A stretch of DNA of 64,000 nt from Microbacterium esteraromaticum. Its GTDB lineage: Bacteria; Actinomycetota; Actinomycetes; Actinomycetales; Microbacteriaceae. Of this stretch, positions 21,144 through 30,441 are shown one piece after another (within the stretch, counting starts at the first letter, position 1; each line of letters opens with the position of its first letter). Location: positions 1 to 64,000 of the forward strand of contig NZ_CP118100.1 in the NCBI RefSeq assembly GCF_028747645.1, in the 5' to 3' direction. The notes under the pieces were generated by a model that saw only the letters and a list, made by a program, of their open reading frames with translations, was not told where the DNA came from and did no database searches. Made by a program: the position numbers and the translations under genes.

Positions 21144-22804
21144 CGCAGCTCGACGGTCGAGTTGATCGGCACCTCGCCCGGGGCCTCTGACATCGAGACC
21201 ACCACACCCGGGACCTGACCGTCCGAGCACGTGCCCAACTCGACGGGCGCAGCCGTCAGGCCGAGCTTCTCGAGCTGGCGGGTGGCGGCATCCAGCGACC
21301 AGCCGGTCATGTCTTCGATGGTGACCCGGCCATTGGCGACCACGAGATCGACGACGGTGTCAGGAGCCACCTCTGCTTCGGGCTCGACGCTCGCGCTCAG
21401 CACGATTCCTGCCCCGGTGTCGGGGTCGTTCTGCTGCCGTACCGTGCCCAGGGTGAGGCCGGCATCGGTGAGCGCCTTGGTCGCGGCGTCTTGCGTGAGT
21501 CCCTCGATGCTCGGCATCGTCACGGTGTCGGCACCGGTGGAGACGTAGACGATCACCGTGGTGCCCTCGTCGACCTTCTCGCCGCTGGCGGGCTGCGTGC
21601 GGATCACATTGCCCTCGTCGACGTCGGTGCTCGCCTCATCACGCAGGTCGGCGACCAGACCCTCGTCCGTGAGCGCTTCTTCAGCCTCGCTCGAGGTCAG
21701 GTTCGCCACGCTCGGCACGGTCACCGTAGTGGTCGGCACCTCCGTCGGAGCACTCGCCAGGCTGATCACCCAGAACAGCACCGAGATCAGCAGCACGGCC
21801 AGCAGAGCGACGCCGGCCCAGATCCACGCGACCGGCGGGCCGGACTGCGTGCGGGTCATGGTGGCATCGGTGCTCAGCTGACGCAGCGACCGCGCGGTCT
21901 CCTGGGCCTGGCGCGGGCTGGGGCCGTACAGCTCGCTGGTCAGCGCCCCGATGTCCTTCTTGGTGGGTGCGTAGCCGGCGGCGACCTCCTTCAGCGCGGC
22001 CCGGAACGAGCCCGCGTCGGGAAAGCGCTGGTACGGATCCTTCGCCAGAGCGCGCAGCACGATGGCATCCAATACCCGGGGCAACGCCTCGTTCAGCTCA
22101 CTCGGTGGCTCGGGCGTCTCACTGACGTGCTGATAGGCGACCGCCACCGGCGAGTCGCCGCGGAACGGCTGACGCCCGGTGAGCAGCTCGTAGAGCACCA
22201 CGCCAGCGGAGTACAGGTCGGTGCGCGCATCGACCGACTCGCCCTTGGCCTGCTCCGGCGAGAAGTACGCTGCCGTGCCGATGATCTGCGTGGTCTCGGC
22301 GACCGTCGACGACGAGTCCGACACGGCACGCGCGATGCCGAAGTCCATCACCTTCACGGCACCGGTGGTCGTCACCATCACGTTGCCCGGTTTGATGTCG
22401 CGGTGCACGACGCCGGCGCGGTGCGAGTAGTCGAGAGCCTCGAGGATGCCGTCGGTGTACCGGATGGCGTCGGCGACGGGCACCGGTCCGTCCGCGATCA
22501 GATCCTTCAGCAACGTGCCGTGCACGAGCTCCATGACGATGTACGGCTCTGCCTGGGCGCCCGGGTCACCGGCGTCGTACACGCGCACGATAGACGGATG
22601 CGACATGCGCGACGCCGCCTGCGCTTCAAGACGGAACCGTGTGCGGAACGCGGCGTCACGAGCGAGATCGGGGTCGAGGATCTTGATCGCGACATCGCGC
22701 CCGAGGGTCAGGTCGTAGCCACGATGAACCTTCGCCATGCCGCCCTGGCCGATGACCTCGTCCACTCGGTAGCGGCCCGCGATGATGCGCGGCTCTGTCG
22801 ACAC
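21122..22804 (-). CDS. pknB: Ser/Thr protein kinase PknB with PASTA domains
   Basis: Receptor kinase that senses muropeptides/lipid II and controls growth and division. The 560-residue protein has a eukaryotic-type kinase domain (about 12-275; glycine loop IGQGGMAKV, VAIK lysine, catalytic HRDIKPGN, DFG), a linker, one membrane helix (about 327-350), and three PASTA repeats (beginning near VTVPSVANLTSSEAEEAL, VTMPSIEGLTQDAATKAL and VTIEDMTGWSLDAATRQL) ending in a short fourth-like tail. Mycobacterial PknB has four PASTA repeats. The start is GTG with AGAGGG upstream. It is the last gene of the fhaA-to-pknB block, 39 bp after pknA. Confidence 0.95.
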   Translation of the reverse strand: MSTEPRIIAGRYRVDEVIGQGGMAKVHRGYDLTLGRDVAIKILDPDLARDAAFRTRFRLEAQAASRMSHPSIVRVYDAGDPGAQAEPYIVMELVHGTLLKDLIADGPVPVADAIRYTDGILEALDYSHRAGVVHRDIKPGNVMVTTTGAVKVMDFGIARAVSDSSSTVAETTQIIGTAAYFSPEQAKGESVDARTDLYSAGVVLYELLTGRQPFRGDSPVAVAYQHVSETPEPPSELNEALPRVLDAIVLRALAKDPYQRFPDAGSFRAALKEVAAGYAPTKKDIGALTSELYGPSPRQAQETARSLRQLSTDATMTRTQSGPPVAWIWAGVALLAVLLISVLFWVISLASAPTEVPTTTVTVPSVANLTSSEAEEALTDEGLVADLRDEASTDVDEGNVIRTQPASGEKVDEGTTVIVYVSTGADTVTMPSIEGLTQDAATKALTDAGLTLGTVRQQNDPDTGAGIVLSASVEPEAEVAPDTVVDLVVANGRVTIEDMTGWSLDAATRQLEKLGLTAAPVELGTCSDGQVPGVVVSMSEAPGEVPINSTVELRHCVAGE

Positions 22805-22843
22805 AGATGACCCTCTCTCGGTGCTGTCTGATTCGCTAACAGG

Positions 22844-24619
22844 CTACCCGCCGACGGGCGGAACCACGTCGCCGGAGCCCTGTTCGTTTCCGCCGCCGTT
22901 GCCGCCGTCCGGCGTCGCCTGAACGATCAGCACCTCCATCTGGGGTGAACGGGGCGAGGGGCGCTCGTCTCCGCAGTACGCCACATATGATGCGGTGACC
23001 TGCTGCCCGGCGGTGCCGTCGTTGATCGTGATCTCCGCGGTGCGCTGGTTGGGGCCGAAACTCTGCTCGGCGTTGTTCGTGTCGCTGAAGACCGCGTTCG
23101 TCAGCTTGACCGAGTACGCCGAGAGCGCGGGCACACCGTTCGGGCATTCGAAGTTGGTCCAGTTGAGCGTCACCGGCTCGCCCTCGACGGCGTCGCCGCT
23201 GAGCGTCGGCGCCGAGCTGGGCTGCGGGATCTCGACGGGAGCCGCGTACGTCGTGAGTGTGATCGTGGTGCCCTCGGGAACATTGCCCGTGTTGCTGACG
23301 CTCTGCACCCGGTTCTGCTGATCCGCAGAGGGGGCCGGGGTGTTCCCGGCGACGCACTCGCCGACAAGCCCGTTCTGCTCGAGGATCGTCACCGCATCCG
23401 GGCAGGCCATGCCGACCAGGTTCAGATCGCCCACATTGACCAGCGCCGCCGTGGGCGTATCAGACGGTGTGGGCTCTTCGGTGGGTGTCTCGGACTGCGA
23501 GGTCGGCGGCGTTGTCGGGACCTCGTCGCGGTCCTGCGGGTTGCCCAGCAGCGCCAATAGCGTGCCGCCCAGCACGAGCACCAGCAGCACGATCAGCGCG
23601 ATCAGCGGCCAGGTCCAGGGGCTGCGCTTCTTCTTCTCGGTCTCTTCGCCCTCCGCGGCTCCCTCAGTGGGAAGCTGCGCCGTGGTCGGCATGATGCGCG
23701 TGGCATCGTCTGCACCGGTGAGCACCCGCGTGGCGTCGTCGAGCATGGCCGCACCGGCGGCCGCCGCGATGGCGGGAACGGCGATCGCGGCCGAGTTCAG
23801 ATCGCCGCGGCGCAGCGCCTGCGCGGCTCTGGCGACGGTCGCGGCCGAAGACGGCCGGTCGGCGGGCTTCTTGGCGATCATCGCCATCACGAGGTTCTGC
23901 ACCGGCTGCGGCACGGTCGCCGGCAGCGGAGGCGCCTGCTCGTTGATCTGCGCCATCGCGATCGCGACCTGCGACTCACCCGTGAACGGGCGCTTGCCGG
24001 CAAGGCTCTCGTACGCGACGATACCGAGCGAATAAATGTCGGTCGCGGGCGACGCCGGGTGCCCCGACGCCTGCTCGGGCGACAGGTACTGCACTGTGCC
24101 CATGACCTGACCGGTGGCCGTCAGCGGCACCTGGTCGGCGATGCGTGCGATGCCGAAGTCGGTGATCTTGACGCGGCCGTCGGGGGTGATCAGCAGGTTT
24201 CCCGGCTTGATGTCGCGGTGCACCAGCCCGGCCGCGTGCGCGGCCTGCAACGCGGCTGCGGTCTGCGCGACGATGTCGAGCGTCTTGTCGGCGCTCAGCG
24301 CACCGTCACGCTCGAGGATCGTCGACAGCGCCTCACCGGGCACGAGCTCCATGACGAGGTAGGCCGAGCCGTTCTCCTCGCCGTAATCGAAGACGCTGGC
24401 GATGCCTTCGTGGTTGACCAGTGCGGCGTGACGGGCCTCGGCGCGGAAGCGCTCGAGGAACCCGGGGTCGCCCATGTACTCGTCTTTGAGGATCTTGATG
24501 GCGACGGTGCGGCCGATGACGTGATCCGTCGCCTCCCACACCTCGCCCATGCCGCCGATCGCGATACGCGACAGCAGCTCGTAGCGTCCTCCGAACGACA
24601 CACCCTGCGTCGGCCTCAT
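22844..24619 (-). CDS. pknA: Ser/Thr protein kinase PknA-type with extracellular PASTA/Fn3-like part
   Basis: Second receptor kinase of the division cluster, 591 residues. Kinase domain about 10-275 (glycine loop IAIGGMGEV, HRDIKPGNLL, DFGIARI), a juxtamembrane linker, membrane helix near 340-362, then a Thr/Pro/Ser-rich spacer, one PASTA-like domain (LVGMACPDAVTILEQNGL) and a C-terminal beta-rich segment (APTLSGDAVEGEPVTLNW..., with paired cysteines) resembling Fn3. Classic PknA of mycobacteria lacks an ectodomain of this kind. Its ATG overlaps the stop of pbpA by 4 bp. Confidence 0.92.
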   Translation of the reverse strand: MRPTQGVSFGGRYELLSRIAIGGMGEVWEATDHVIGRTVAIKILKDEYMGDPGFLERFRAEARHAALVNHEGIASVFDYGEENGSAYLVMELVPGEALSTILERDGALSADKTLDIVAQTAAALQAAHAAGLVHRDIKPGNLLITPDGRVKITDFGIARIADQVPLTATGQVMGTVQYLSPEQASGHPASPATDIYSLGIVAYESLAGKRPFTGESQVAIAMAQINEQAPPLPATVPQPVQNLVMAMIAKKPADRPSSAATVARAAQALRRGDLNSAAIAVPAIAAAAGAAMLDDATRVLTGADDATRIMPTTAQLPTEGAAEGEETEKKKRSPWTWPLIALIVLLVLVLGGTLLALLGNPQDRDEVPTTPPTSQSETPTEEPTPSDTPTAALVNVGDLNLVGMACPDAVTILEQNGLVGECVAGNTPAPSADQQNRVQSVSNTGNVPEGTTITLTTYAAPVEIPQPSSAPTLSGDAVEGEPVTLNWTNFECPNGVPALSAYSVKLTNAVFSDTNNAEQSFGPNQRTAEITINDGTAGQQVTASYVAYCGDERPSPRSPQMEVLIVQATPDGGNGGGNEQGSGDVVPPVGG

Positions 24620-26073
24620 CTGCCCAGCACCGCCTCTATGACCTTCTTCGCAATCGGGGCGGCGAGCTCATTGCCCGTTCCCGACTGACCCTTTCCACCG
24701 CCGTCTTCGACGAGGACCGCCACTGCGACCTGCGGATCATCCGCGGGCGCAAAACCTGTGAACCACAGCGTGTACGGTGCGTCTTCACCGTTCTGCGCTG
24801 TGCCTGTTTTTCCGGCGACATCGACGCCATCTATTCTTGCACCCGTCGCGGCTCCCGACTCGACGCCCGCGACCATCACGGCAGTCAGCGCGGCGGCATC
24901 CTCGGCGTCGAGCACCTGATCGAACGCCTCGTCGGTGAACTGCTGGTGCACAGCGAAGTCGTCACCGATGACGGCATCCGCCATGCGCGGCTTCATGACC
25001 GTTCCTGCATTGCCGACCCCGGCCGAGACCATCGCCATCTGCAGCGGCGTCGCCGTGACCTGCCCCTGTCCGAAACCGGTGAGCGCCGTCTCGGGGTCGT
25101 TCAGTCCGCGCGGGTAGCTCGATTCGGTGACTTGCAGCGGGATCTCGAACTCGGTGTTGAACCCGAACCTCTCGGCGGTCTCGCGGATGGCCTCGTCGCC
25201 GAGCGCGACCGCCAACTGTGCCATGGGGATGTTGCAGCTCAGCTTGAGTGCCTCGGCGATGGTTGCGGTCTCCCCCGGGCCGCAGGTGCCACCCCATGCG
25301 TTCGAGATCTGCGTCGAGGTACCCGGCAGGGTGTAGCGCGCGGGGTTCGGGAGCGTCGACTCCATGGTCCAGTCACCGGATGCCAGTGCAGCGGCGACCA
25401 CGACGACCTTGAACGTCGAACCCGGCGGGTTCAGCTTGCCGGCGATGCCGCGGTTGTAGAGCGGCTTGGTGGGATCTGCGGCGAGTTCGTCGTGCGCGGC
25501 ATTGACCGCCGCGGGGTCGTGCGCCGCGAGCGTGTTCGTGTCGTACCCGGGGGTGGATGCCATCGCGAGCACGCGACCGGTGGCGGGCTCGATGGCGACG
25601 ACGGCTCCCTGCAGCCCGTCCAGGGCCTCGTAGGCCGCGCGCTGCGCGCGGGCATCCAGCGTCAGCTCGACGCTGAGACCCTGTTGGGGCTGACCCGACA
25701 GGATCCGCTCGATCTCGCTGAAGAACCGGTTCGACCCGGTGCCCGAGAGATCGGCGTTGAAGGCGCTCTCAATGCCGGTTGCCGAGTTCAGTGCGGGGTT
25801 GACGTAGCCGGTGACCGGCGCCCACATCATCGGGTCGGTGTAGACGCGCTGGTACTGGTAGCGGTCATCCGACGGCACCGATGACGCGATCGCCGCCCCG
25901 TCGACGATGATCGATCCGCGCTGGATCTCGAAACTGTCCAGACGCGTGCGGGTGTTCGCCGGGTTCTGGGCGAGGTTGTCGGCGTCGACGACCTGGATCC
26001 AGCTCGTGGCCAGGAACAGCGACAGGAACATCGCCAGCACGACGAAGCTCAGGCGGCGCAGCTCTTTCGTCAT
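24616..26073 (-). CDS. pbpA: Class B penicillin-binding protein PbpA (transpeptidase)
   Basis: Cross-links peptidoglycan in the periplasm-like space. The 485-residue protein has an N-terminal anchor (about 8-27), a dimerisation domain, and a transpeptidase domain with SxxK at 219-222 (PPGSTFK), SCN at 279-281 and KTG at 422-424 (GKTGTAQ). Length and motifs match actinobacterial PbpA (PBP2-like). It is coupled to pknA downstream and follows rodA by 16 bp, so the enzyme is made with its glycosyltransferase partner. Confidence 0.95.
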   Translation of the reverse strand: MTKELRRLSFVVLAMFLSLFLATSWIQVVDADNLAQNPANTRTRLDSFEIQRGSIIVDGAAIASSVPSDDRYQYQRVYTDPMMWAPVTGYVNPALNSATGIESAFNADLSGTGSNRFFSEIERILSGQPQQGLSVELTLDARAQRAAYEALDGLQGAVVAIEPATGRVLAMASTPGYDTNTLAAHDPAAVNAAHDELAADPTKPLYNRGIAGKLNPPGSTFKVVVVAAALASGDWTMESTLPNPARYTLPGTSTQISNAWGGTCGPGETATIAEALKLSCNIPMAQLAVALGDEAIRETAERFGFNTEFEIPLQVTESSYPRGLNDPETALTGFGQGQVTATPLQMAMVSAGVGNAGTVMKPRMADAVIGDDFAVHQQFTDEAFDQVLDAEDAAALTAVMVAGVESGAATGARIDGVDVAGKTGTAQNGEDAPYTLWFTGFAPADDPQVAVAVLVEDGGGKGQSGTGNELAAPIAKKVIEAVLGR

Positions 26074-26089
26074 CCGTTCACCACCTCTC

Positions 26090-27472
26090 TCATCCGATCA
26101 CGACCCTGGGCTGACGACGCACGGCATCGCTGATGCGCAGCAGCAGCGCCACGATCAACCAGTTCGCCACGAGCGACGAGCCACCGGCAGCGAGGAACGG
26201 CGTCGTCAGACCCGTCAGCGGGATCACCCGGGTGACACCGCCGACCATGATGAACACCTGCAGCGCGATCGTGAACGACAGGCCGGTAGCGAGCAGCTTT
26301 CCGAAGTCGTCCTGGCCGGCCAGCCCGATGCGCAGGCCGCGGCTGACGAAGACCATGTAGAGGCACAGGATGGCGAACAGCCCGACGATGCCAAGCTCTT
26401 CGCCGAGACTCGGGATGATGTAGTCGCTGTGCGACAGGGGCGTGATGTGCGGCCGGCCCTGTCCCCAACCCGTGCCGATGAGCCCGCCGTGCGCGAGGCC
26501 GAAGATGCCCTCGACGAGCTGGTAGCTGCCACCGTCGGCGGCGATCACGTCGGGGTTGAACGCGTCGAGCCAGTTCGTGAAGCGACCCTGCACGTAGGCA
26601 AGCACCCGCGTGGCGAAGAACACGCCGACGGCGACACCCGCAAGGCCGATCAGCACCCAGCTGGTCTTGCCGGTCGCGACGTACAGCATGGCGATGAACA
26701 TGCCGAAGATCAGCATCCCGGTGCCAAGGTCGCGCTGGGTGACGATGATCAGCAGCGAGATCAGCCAGACCACCAGCACCGGCCCGAGCTCGCGCATGCG
26801 CGGCCAGGTGATGCCGAGGAACTTCTTGCCCACCGAGCTGAGGCTCTCGCGGGTGCGCACGAGGTAACCGGCGAAGAAGATCGCCAGACAGATCTTTGCG
26901 AGCTCACCCGGCTGGAACGAGAACAGGCCACCGATCGATACCCACACATCGGCGTTCGCGCCCGTCGCGCCGAGCCCGGGGATGAACGGCAGGATCAGCA
27001 GCACGATGCCGGCCAGGCCCGAAATGTACGTGTACCGGTACAGCACCCGGTAATTGCGCAGCAGTACGACCAGGGCGATCGCCCCGGCGATCGAGATCGC
27101 GGTCCAGGCCAGCTGTTTGGTCGAGAACGCTTCCCAGCCGGTGTTGTTCTGGGCGATGTCGATGCGGTAGATCATCGCGATGCCCAGGCCGGTGAGCACC
27201 GTCGCGATCGGCAGCACGAACGGATCGGCATCGGATGCGACGAAGCGCAGCACGATGTGCAGCGCGAAGACCAGTACGGCCAGTCCGCCGCCGATCGCCA
27301 GGATCATCGGATCGACGACGCCTAGGGCGCCCAGCTGCACCAGGGTCAGGGCCGAGCCGGCGATCGCGATCGCGAACAGCAGCAGCCAGAACTCACGGTT
27401 GCGCTGCTTCTGCGGCATCCGAAGCTTCTTCAGCGCCTTCACGACGCTGGTGTCGGCACTCACGGCGGTCAT
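26090..27472 (-). CDS. rodA: FtsW/RodA/SpoVE family SEDS glycosyltransferase
   Basis: SEDS proteins polymerise lipid II into glycan strands together with a class B PBP. The 460-residue protein has about 10-12 membrane helices; typical segments are QPGELAKICLAIFFAGYL, LLIIVTQRDLGTGML (catalytic Asp-type loop), and the C-terminal TGLTTPFLAAGGSSLVANWL. It belongs to the RodA-type member of the pbpA-rodA pair. Its start overlaps the stop of the phosphatase gene upstream by 4 bp (ATGA). Confidence 0.95.
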   Translation of the reverse strand: MTAVSADTSVVKALKKLRMPQKQRNREFWLLLFAIAIAGSALTLVQLGALGVVDPMILAIGGGLAVLVFALHIVLRFVASDADPFVLPIATVLTGLGIAMIYRIDIAQNNTGWEAFSTKQLAWTAISIAGAIALVVLLRNYRVLYRYTYISGLAGIVLLILPFIPGLGATGANADVWVSIGGLFSFQPGELAKICLAIFFAGYLVRTRESLSSVGKKFLGITWPRMRELGPVLVVWLISLLIIVTQRDLGTGMLIFGMFIAMLYVATGKTSWVLIGLAGVAVGVFFATRVLAYVQGRFTNWLDAFNPDVIAADGGSYQLVEGIFGLAHGGLIGTGWGQGRPHITPLSHSDYIIPSLGEELGIVGLFAILCLYMVFVSRGLRIGLAGQDDFGKLLATGLSFTIALQVFIMVGGVTRVIPLTGLTTPFLAAGGSSLVANWLIVALLLRISDAVRRQPRVVIG

Positions 27473-28776
27473 GGTGTCGGCACCTCCGTGGGCAGGGGCG
27501 TCGCCGTCGGCGAGATCTCAGGAACCGGGGTCGCCTCGGGAACCGGGGCCAGCTCGCTGGCCCGCAGTCGCTCGGTGATCGCCAGCGCGTCGGTGTACGA
27601 ACGGGCGTTGATCGTGCGCTCGACCGAGGCGCGCTGGTACGAGGGAAGATCGGCGAGCAGGATGCCGGTGTCGTGCACCTCGGTCGACAGCGAGAGCGGG
27701 CCGAGGTTCTGCTGCACACCGCGGAAGATCACGACGCTGTCGTCATCGGCGCCGACGAAGTAGCGCGTCTGCGTCCAGTTGTACGCCAGCATCCCAGCGC
27801 CGACGAGCGCGGCGATCGCGAGGAACAGCGCCACCAGCCATGCCGCGCGTCGACGACGCGCGCGGCGGCGATCCTCTTCAATGATCTCCTCGAAGTAGTC
27901 GGAGTCGGGCTCGAAGTGGCTGGGCTCGTTGGCGGCCTGCCGCACCGGGTGCAGCCAGCTGCTGAGCGAGGGGCGCACGGTCGGCATCGGCAGATCCGAC
28001 GGGGTGGACGCCGCTCCGACGATGGTGGGTGTGCCGGAAGAGAGCGGATGCGCGCCACCGACGTCGACGAGGACGACCGTGACGTTGTCGGGGGCGCCGC
28101 CGTCGAGCGCCTGCTTGAGCAGGTTGTCGGCCGTGCGGCCCGGGGCGAGGCCCAGCCCCATCGCCTTGGCGATGTGCTCGTCGTCGACGACACCGGACAG
28201 GCCGTCCGAGCACAGCAACCAGCGATCGCCCGGCCGAGTCGGCATGACGAACATGTCGAGGTCGGGCGCGATGTCCATGTCGCTGAGTACGCGCATCAGC
28301 ACCGAACGGCGCGGGTGGTAGCGCGCTTCTTCGACGGTGATGCGCCCCGAGTCGACCAGGCGCTGGACGAACGTGTGGTCGGTGGTGATCTGGGTGAGCG
28401 CGTCGTCGCGGTACAGGTAGATGCGCGAGTCGCCGATATGCCCGATCACGGCGTAGTCGTCGACCATGACGATGGCGCTGAGCGTGGTGCCGAGGCCGGC
28501 GAGCTCAGGGCGCTCCTTCGACGCGCGCACGAGGTCGGATGCCGCGCTGGTGGCCGCGGCCTGCAACGAGGCCTGGGCGTCGTCGGTGCTCGCGTAGGCC
28601 TGGTCGAGGCCCTCCATGCGGGCGATGGCCATGCTCGAGGCGACGTCGCCTCCGGCATGCCCGCCCATGCCGTCGGCGACGACGAACAGGTTCGCGCCGG
28701 AGTAGCCGGAGTCCTGGTTGTTGGAGCGGACCTTCCCGGTGTGGGAGATCGCGGCGCTCGAGCCCTCGAAGACCAT
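27469..28776 (-). CDS. pstP: PP2C-type Ser/Thr phosphatase PstP
   Basis: Reverses the phosphorylation made by PknA/PknB. The 435-residue protein has a PPM domain (about 1-235) with metal ligands in RSNNQDSGY, VVADGMGGHAGGD, LLCSDGLSG and GGAPDNVT, an acidic-basic linker, one membrane helix (about 308-330) and a C-terminal extracytoplasmic part ending in a Pro/Thr-rich tail. The extracellular tail (about 100 residues) is shorter than in mycobacteria. It lies between fhaB and rodA as in the standard cluster. Confidence 0.94.
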   Translation of the reverse strand: MVFEGSSAAISHTGKVRSNNQDSGYSGANLFVVADGMGGHAGGDVASSMAIARMEGLDQAYASTDDAQASLQAAATSAASDLVRASKERPELAGLGTTLSAIVMVDDYAVIGHIGDSRIYLYRDDALTQITTDHTFVQRLVDSGRITVEEARYHPRRSVLMRVLSDMDIAPDLDMFVMPTRPGDRWLLCSDGLSGVVDDEHIAKAMGLGLAPGRTADNLLKQALDGGAPDNVTVVLVDVGGAHPLSSGTPTIVGAASTPSDLPMPTVRPSLSSWLHPVRQAANEPSHFEPDSDYFEEIIEEDRRRARRRRAAWLVALFLAIAALVGAGMLAYNWTQTRYFVGADDDSVVIFRGVQQNLGPLSLSTEVHDTGILLADLPSYQRASVERTINARSYTDALAITERLRASELAPVPEATPVPEISPTATPLPTEVPTP

Positions 28777-28790
28777 CGTGGTGCGCGCCC

Positions 28791-29285
28791 TTACGCTCGC
28801 AGCTCGAACGTTGTGGCGCCCACCTTGATGGGGGTGCCGAGGGCGACCTGCGTGGGGGTATCGCCGAGACGCTGGCCGGCGAGGAAGGTGCCGTTGGTCG
28901 AGCCGAGGTCCTGCAGGGTCCAGATGTCGCCCCGCTTCGAGAGGCGAGCGTGGTGGCTGGAGGTGTAGTCGTCTCGGATGACCAGGCCTGATTCGCTGGA
29001 CCGGCCGATGGTCATCGAGTCAGCGGCGCCGAGGGGGACTTCGAGCCCCACCTTCGGTCCCGAGGTGATCACCAGCCGCGTCGCGACCTGCGCCGATGAT
29101 GCGGTCGGGCGCGGTGCGGCGGCGCGCGCGGATGCCACGGGCGCCGCACCCGCTTCACCGGCCGGCATCTTGCGCACGCGCACGCCGAACAGGTCGGAAC
29201 GCAGCGAGTAGACGACGCCGAAGACGAAGAACCACAGCATCACCAGGAAGCCGATGCGCAGCACTAGCAGCATCAGTTCACTCAT
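28791..29285 (-). CDS. fhaB: FHA-domain membrane protein FhaB (FipA)
   Basis: Phosphothreonine reader that links PknA signalling to FtsZ/FtsQ. The 164-residue protein has an N-terminal membrane helix (about 5-27), a Pro/Ala-rich linker and a C-terminal FHA domain with GRSSESGLVIRDDYTSSHHARL (phosphopeptide Arg/Ser/His), LQDLGSTNGTFLAG. It is translated in ATGA overlap after fhaA. Confidence 0.94.
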   Translation of the reverse strand: MSELMLLVLRIGFLVMLWFFVFGVVYSLRSDLFGVRVRKMPAGEAGAAPVASARAAAPRPTASSAQVATRLVITSGPKVGLEVPLGAADSMTIGRSSESGLVIRDDYTSSHHARLSKRGDIWTLQDLGSTNGTFLAGQRLGDTPTQVALGTPIKVGATTFELRA

Positions 29286-29965
29286 CGGGTGCCCTCCTTG
29301 CTCGTGAGCGGGACGACACGGAAGGTCAGCTCGGTGCGACCGATGGTGAAGGTCGCATCGGGCGTCAGGGCGGCTTCGCGCACCTTCTGCCCCTCGAGCT
29401 TGGTGCCGTTGGTGGAGCCCAGATCGCGCAGCAGGGCGCGTTCGCCGTCCCAGAGGATCTCTGCGTGGCGCCGGCTGGAGCCCGCGTCGGCGATGGTCAG
29501 GTCGGCGTCGCTGCCGCGCCCGATCACGGTGCGCGCGCCGGCGAGAGGATGCTGTCGCCCGTCGATCTCGACGACACCCTGCCAGCTGACGCGGCTCTCG
29601 ACGGAGCTGGAGTTCACGCGGACGGTGCCGGTCGCGATGCGGTCATCGGCCTCGATGGCGATCGAGAGCGGGCCGGCGAAACTGTATCCCTGCGTGCGGG
29701 CGTGCTTGGTCAGCAGAGTGTAGAGCTCGTCATGCAGTGCGCGGCCGAGGGATCGCATCCGCTCATCGTCTTCGGGGCTCAGGCGCACCAGGTAGTCGCT
29801 GGGGGTGATGATCCGATCGCGGCTGACCACCGCGGCCTTCGTGTCGGCCTCGCGGCGCAGGGCGGAGGCGATCTCGACCGGCTGGATGCCGCTGCGGAAG
29901 GTCTTGGCGAAGGCACCGTTGACGGCGCGTTCCAGACCCTTCTCAAAGCTGTCGAGTAGTCCCAC
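29282..29965 (-). CDS. fhaA: DUF3662 and FHA-domain protein FhaA
   Basis: Cytosolic scaffold that binds phosphorylated pseudokinase MviN and PknB. The 227-residue protein starts MGLLDSFEKGLERAVNGAFAKTF, typical of the DUF3662 domain (about 1-115), and ends with an FHA domain (about 140-220; VIGRGSDADLTIADAGSSRRHAEI, LRDLGSTNGTKLEG). The linker is much shorter than in mycobacterial FhaA (about 527 residues). The start is GTG. It is the first gene of the fhaA-pknB run, which is downstream of a non-coding stretch and opposite tRNA-Leu. Confidence 0.94.
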   Translation of the reverse strand: MGLLDSFEKGLERAVNGAFAKTFRSGIQPVEIASALRREADTKAAVVSRDRIITPSDYLVRLSPEDDERMRSLGRALHDELYTLLTKHARTQGYSFAGPLSIAIEADDRIATGTVRVNSSSVESRVSWQGVVEIDGRQHPLAGARTVIGRGSDADLTIADAGSSRRHAEILWDGERALLRDLGSTNGTKLEGQKVREAALTPDATFTIGRTELTFRVVPLTSKEGTR

Positions 29966-30080
29966 GGGGTTCCTTTGGCATGCTGATCGGTCACGTCATC
30001 GTATCGGTGCGGCCTGAAAACGCGCCCCCGACGTTGCGCAGTCGTGAATCTCGCCCGCCCGCGTCACGCTCTCCTCCCCG

Positions 30081-30147
30081 TGAGAAACCACTTCCCGTAT
30101 GAGAAACCACCCCGCACGTGGTGTTTCAGACGGGAAGTGGTTTCTCA
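30081..30147. repeat. REP-like 67-bp palindromic element
   Basis: TGAGAAACCACTTCCCGT at 30081-30098 is the exact reverse complement of 30130-30147. A second TGAGAAACCAC begins at 30100, and GTGGTGTTTCA (30118-30128) is its imperfect complement, so the element folds into a nested stem. The flanks CCCCG (before) and GCGGGG (after) lengthen it. It lies in the 283-bp non-coding gap between fhaA and tRNA-Leu. I infer a REP-type dispersed element; no other copy is in this window. Confidence 0.6.
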
Positions 30148-30248
30148 GCGGGGGTGGACGGGGCGACGGGGGGGGTGACAGGGGGTGTGCAAAAGCAGGG
30201 GGAGAACCGTGATATCTTTGGGAGGTTGGCTTCTGCGGAAGACAACAT

Positions 30249-30335
30249 GCGCGAGTGGCGGAATAGGTAGACGCGCTGGCTTCAGGTGCCAGTGCCTGCA
30301 AGGGCGTGGGGGTTCAAGTCCCCCCTCGCGCACCA
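30249..30335 (+). tRNA. tRNA-Leu (CAG anticodon), CCA encoded
   Basis: An 87-nt class II tRNA: acceptor GCGCGAG pairs with CTCGCGC, anticodon stem CTGGC/GCCAG encloses TTCAGGT (CAG), a long variable arm (TGCCTGCAAGGGCG) follows, then T arm GGGGG-TTCAAGT-CCCCC, and the 3' ACCA is encoded. Confidence 0.97.
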
Positions 30336-30342
30336 CGGAAAA

Positions 30343-30380
30343 GAGGCCCGGATCTCAGGATCCGGGCCTCTCGTGTTTCC
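30343..30380 (+). terminator. Terminator after tRNA-Leu
   Basis: GAGGCCCGGAT (30343-30353) and ATCCGGGCCTC (30360-30370) form an 11-bp stem with loop CTCAGG; AAAA precedes and TCGTGTTTCC follows. Confidence 0.85.
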
Positions 30381-30429
30381 GCGCACCAGTCGGCCCCGCA
30401 ACCGCGCAGGCACTCTTACGCGGGCCTCC

Positions 30430-30435
30430 TAGGCT
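30430..30435 (+). promoter_or_regulatory. Candidate -10 box, leaderless membrane protein gene
   Basis: TAGGCT, 6 nt before ATG 30442. Confidence 0.45.
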
Positions 30436-30441
30436 CGAAGC

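Noticed and set aside
27235..28968. 577-codon plus-strand frame opposite pstP and rodA
   Set aside because: Low-complexity Arg/Ala/Asp-rich shadow; pstP motifs are on the minus strand.
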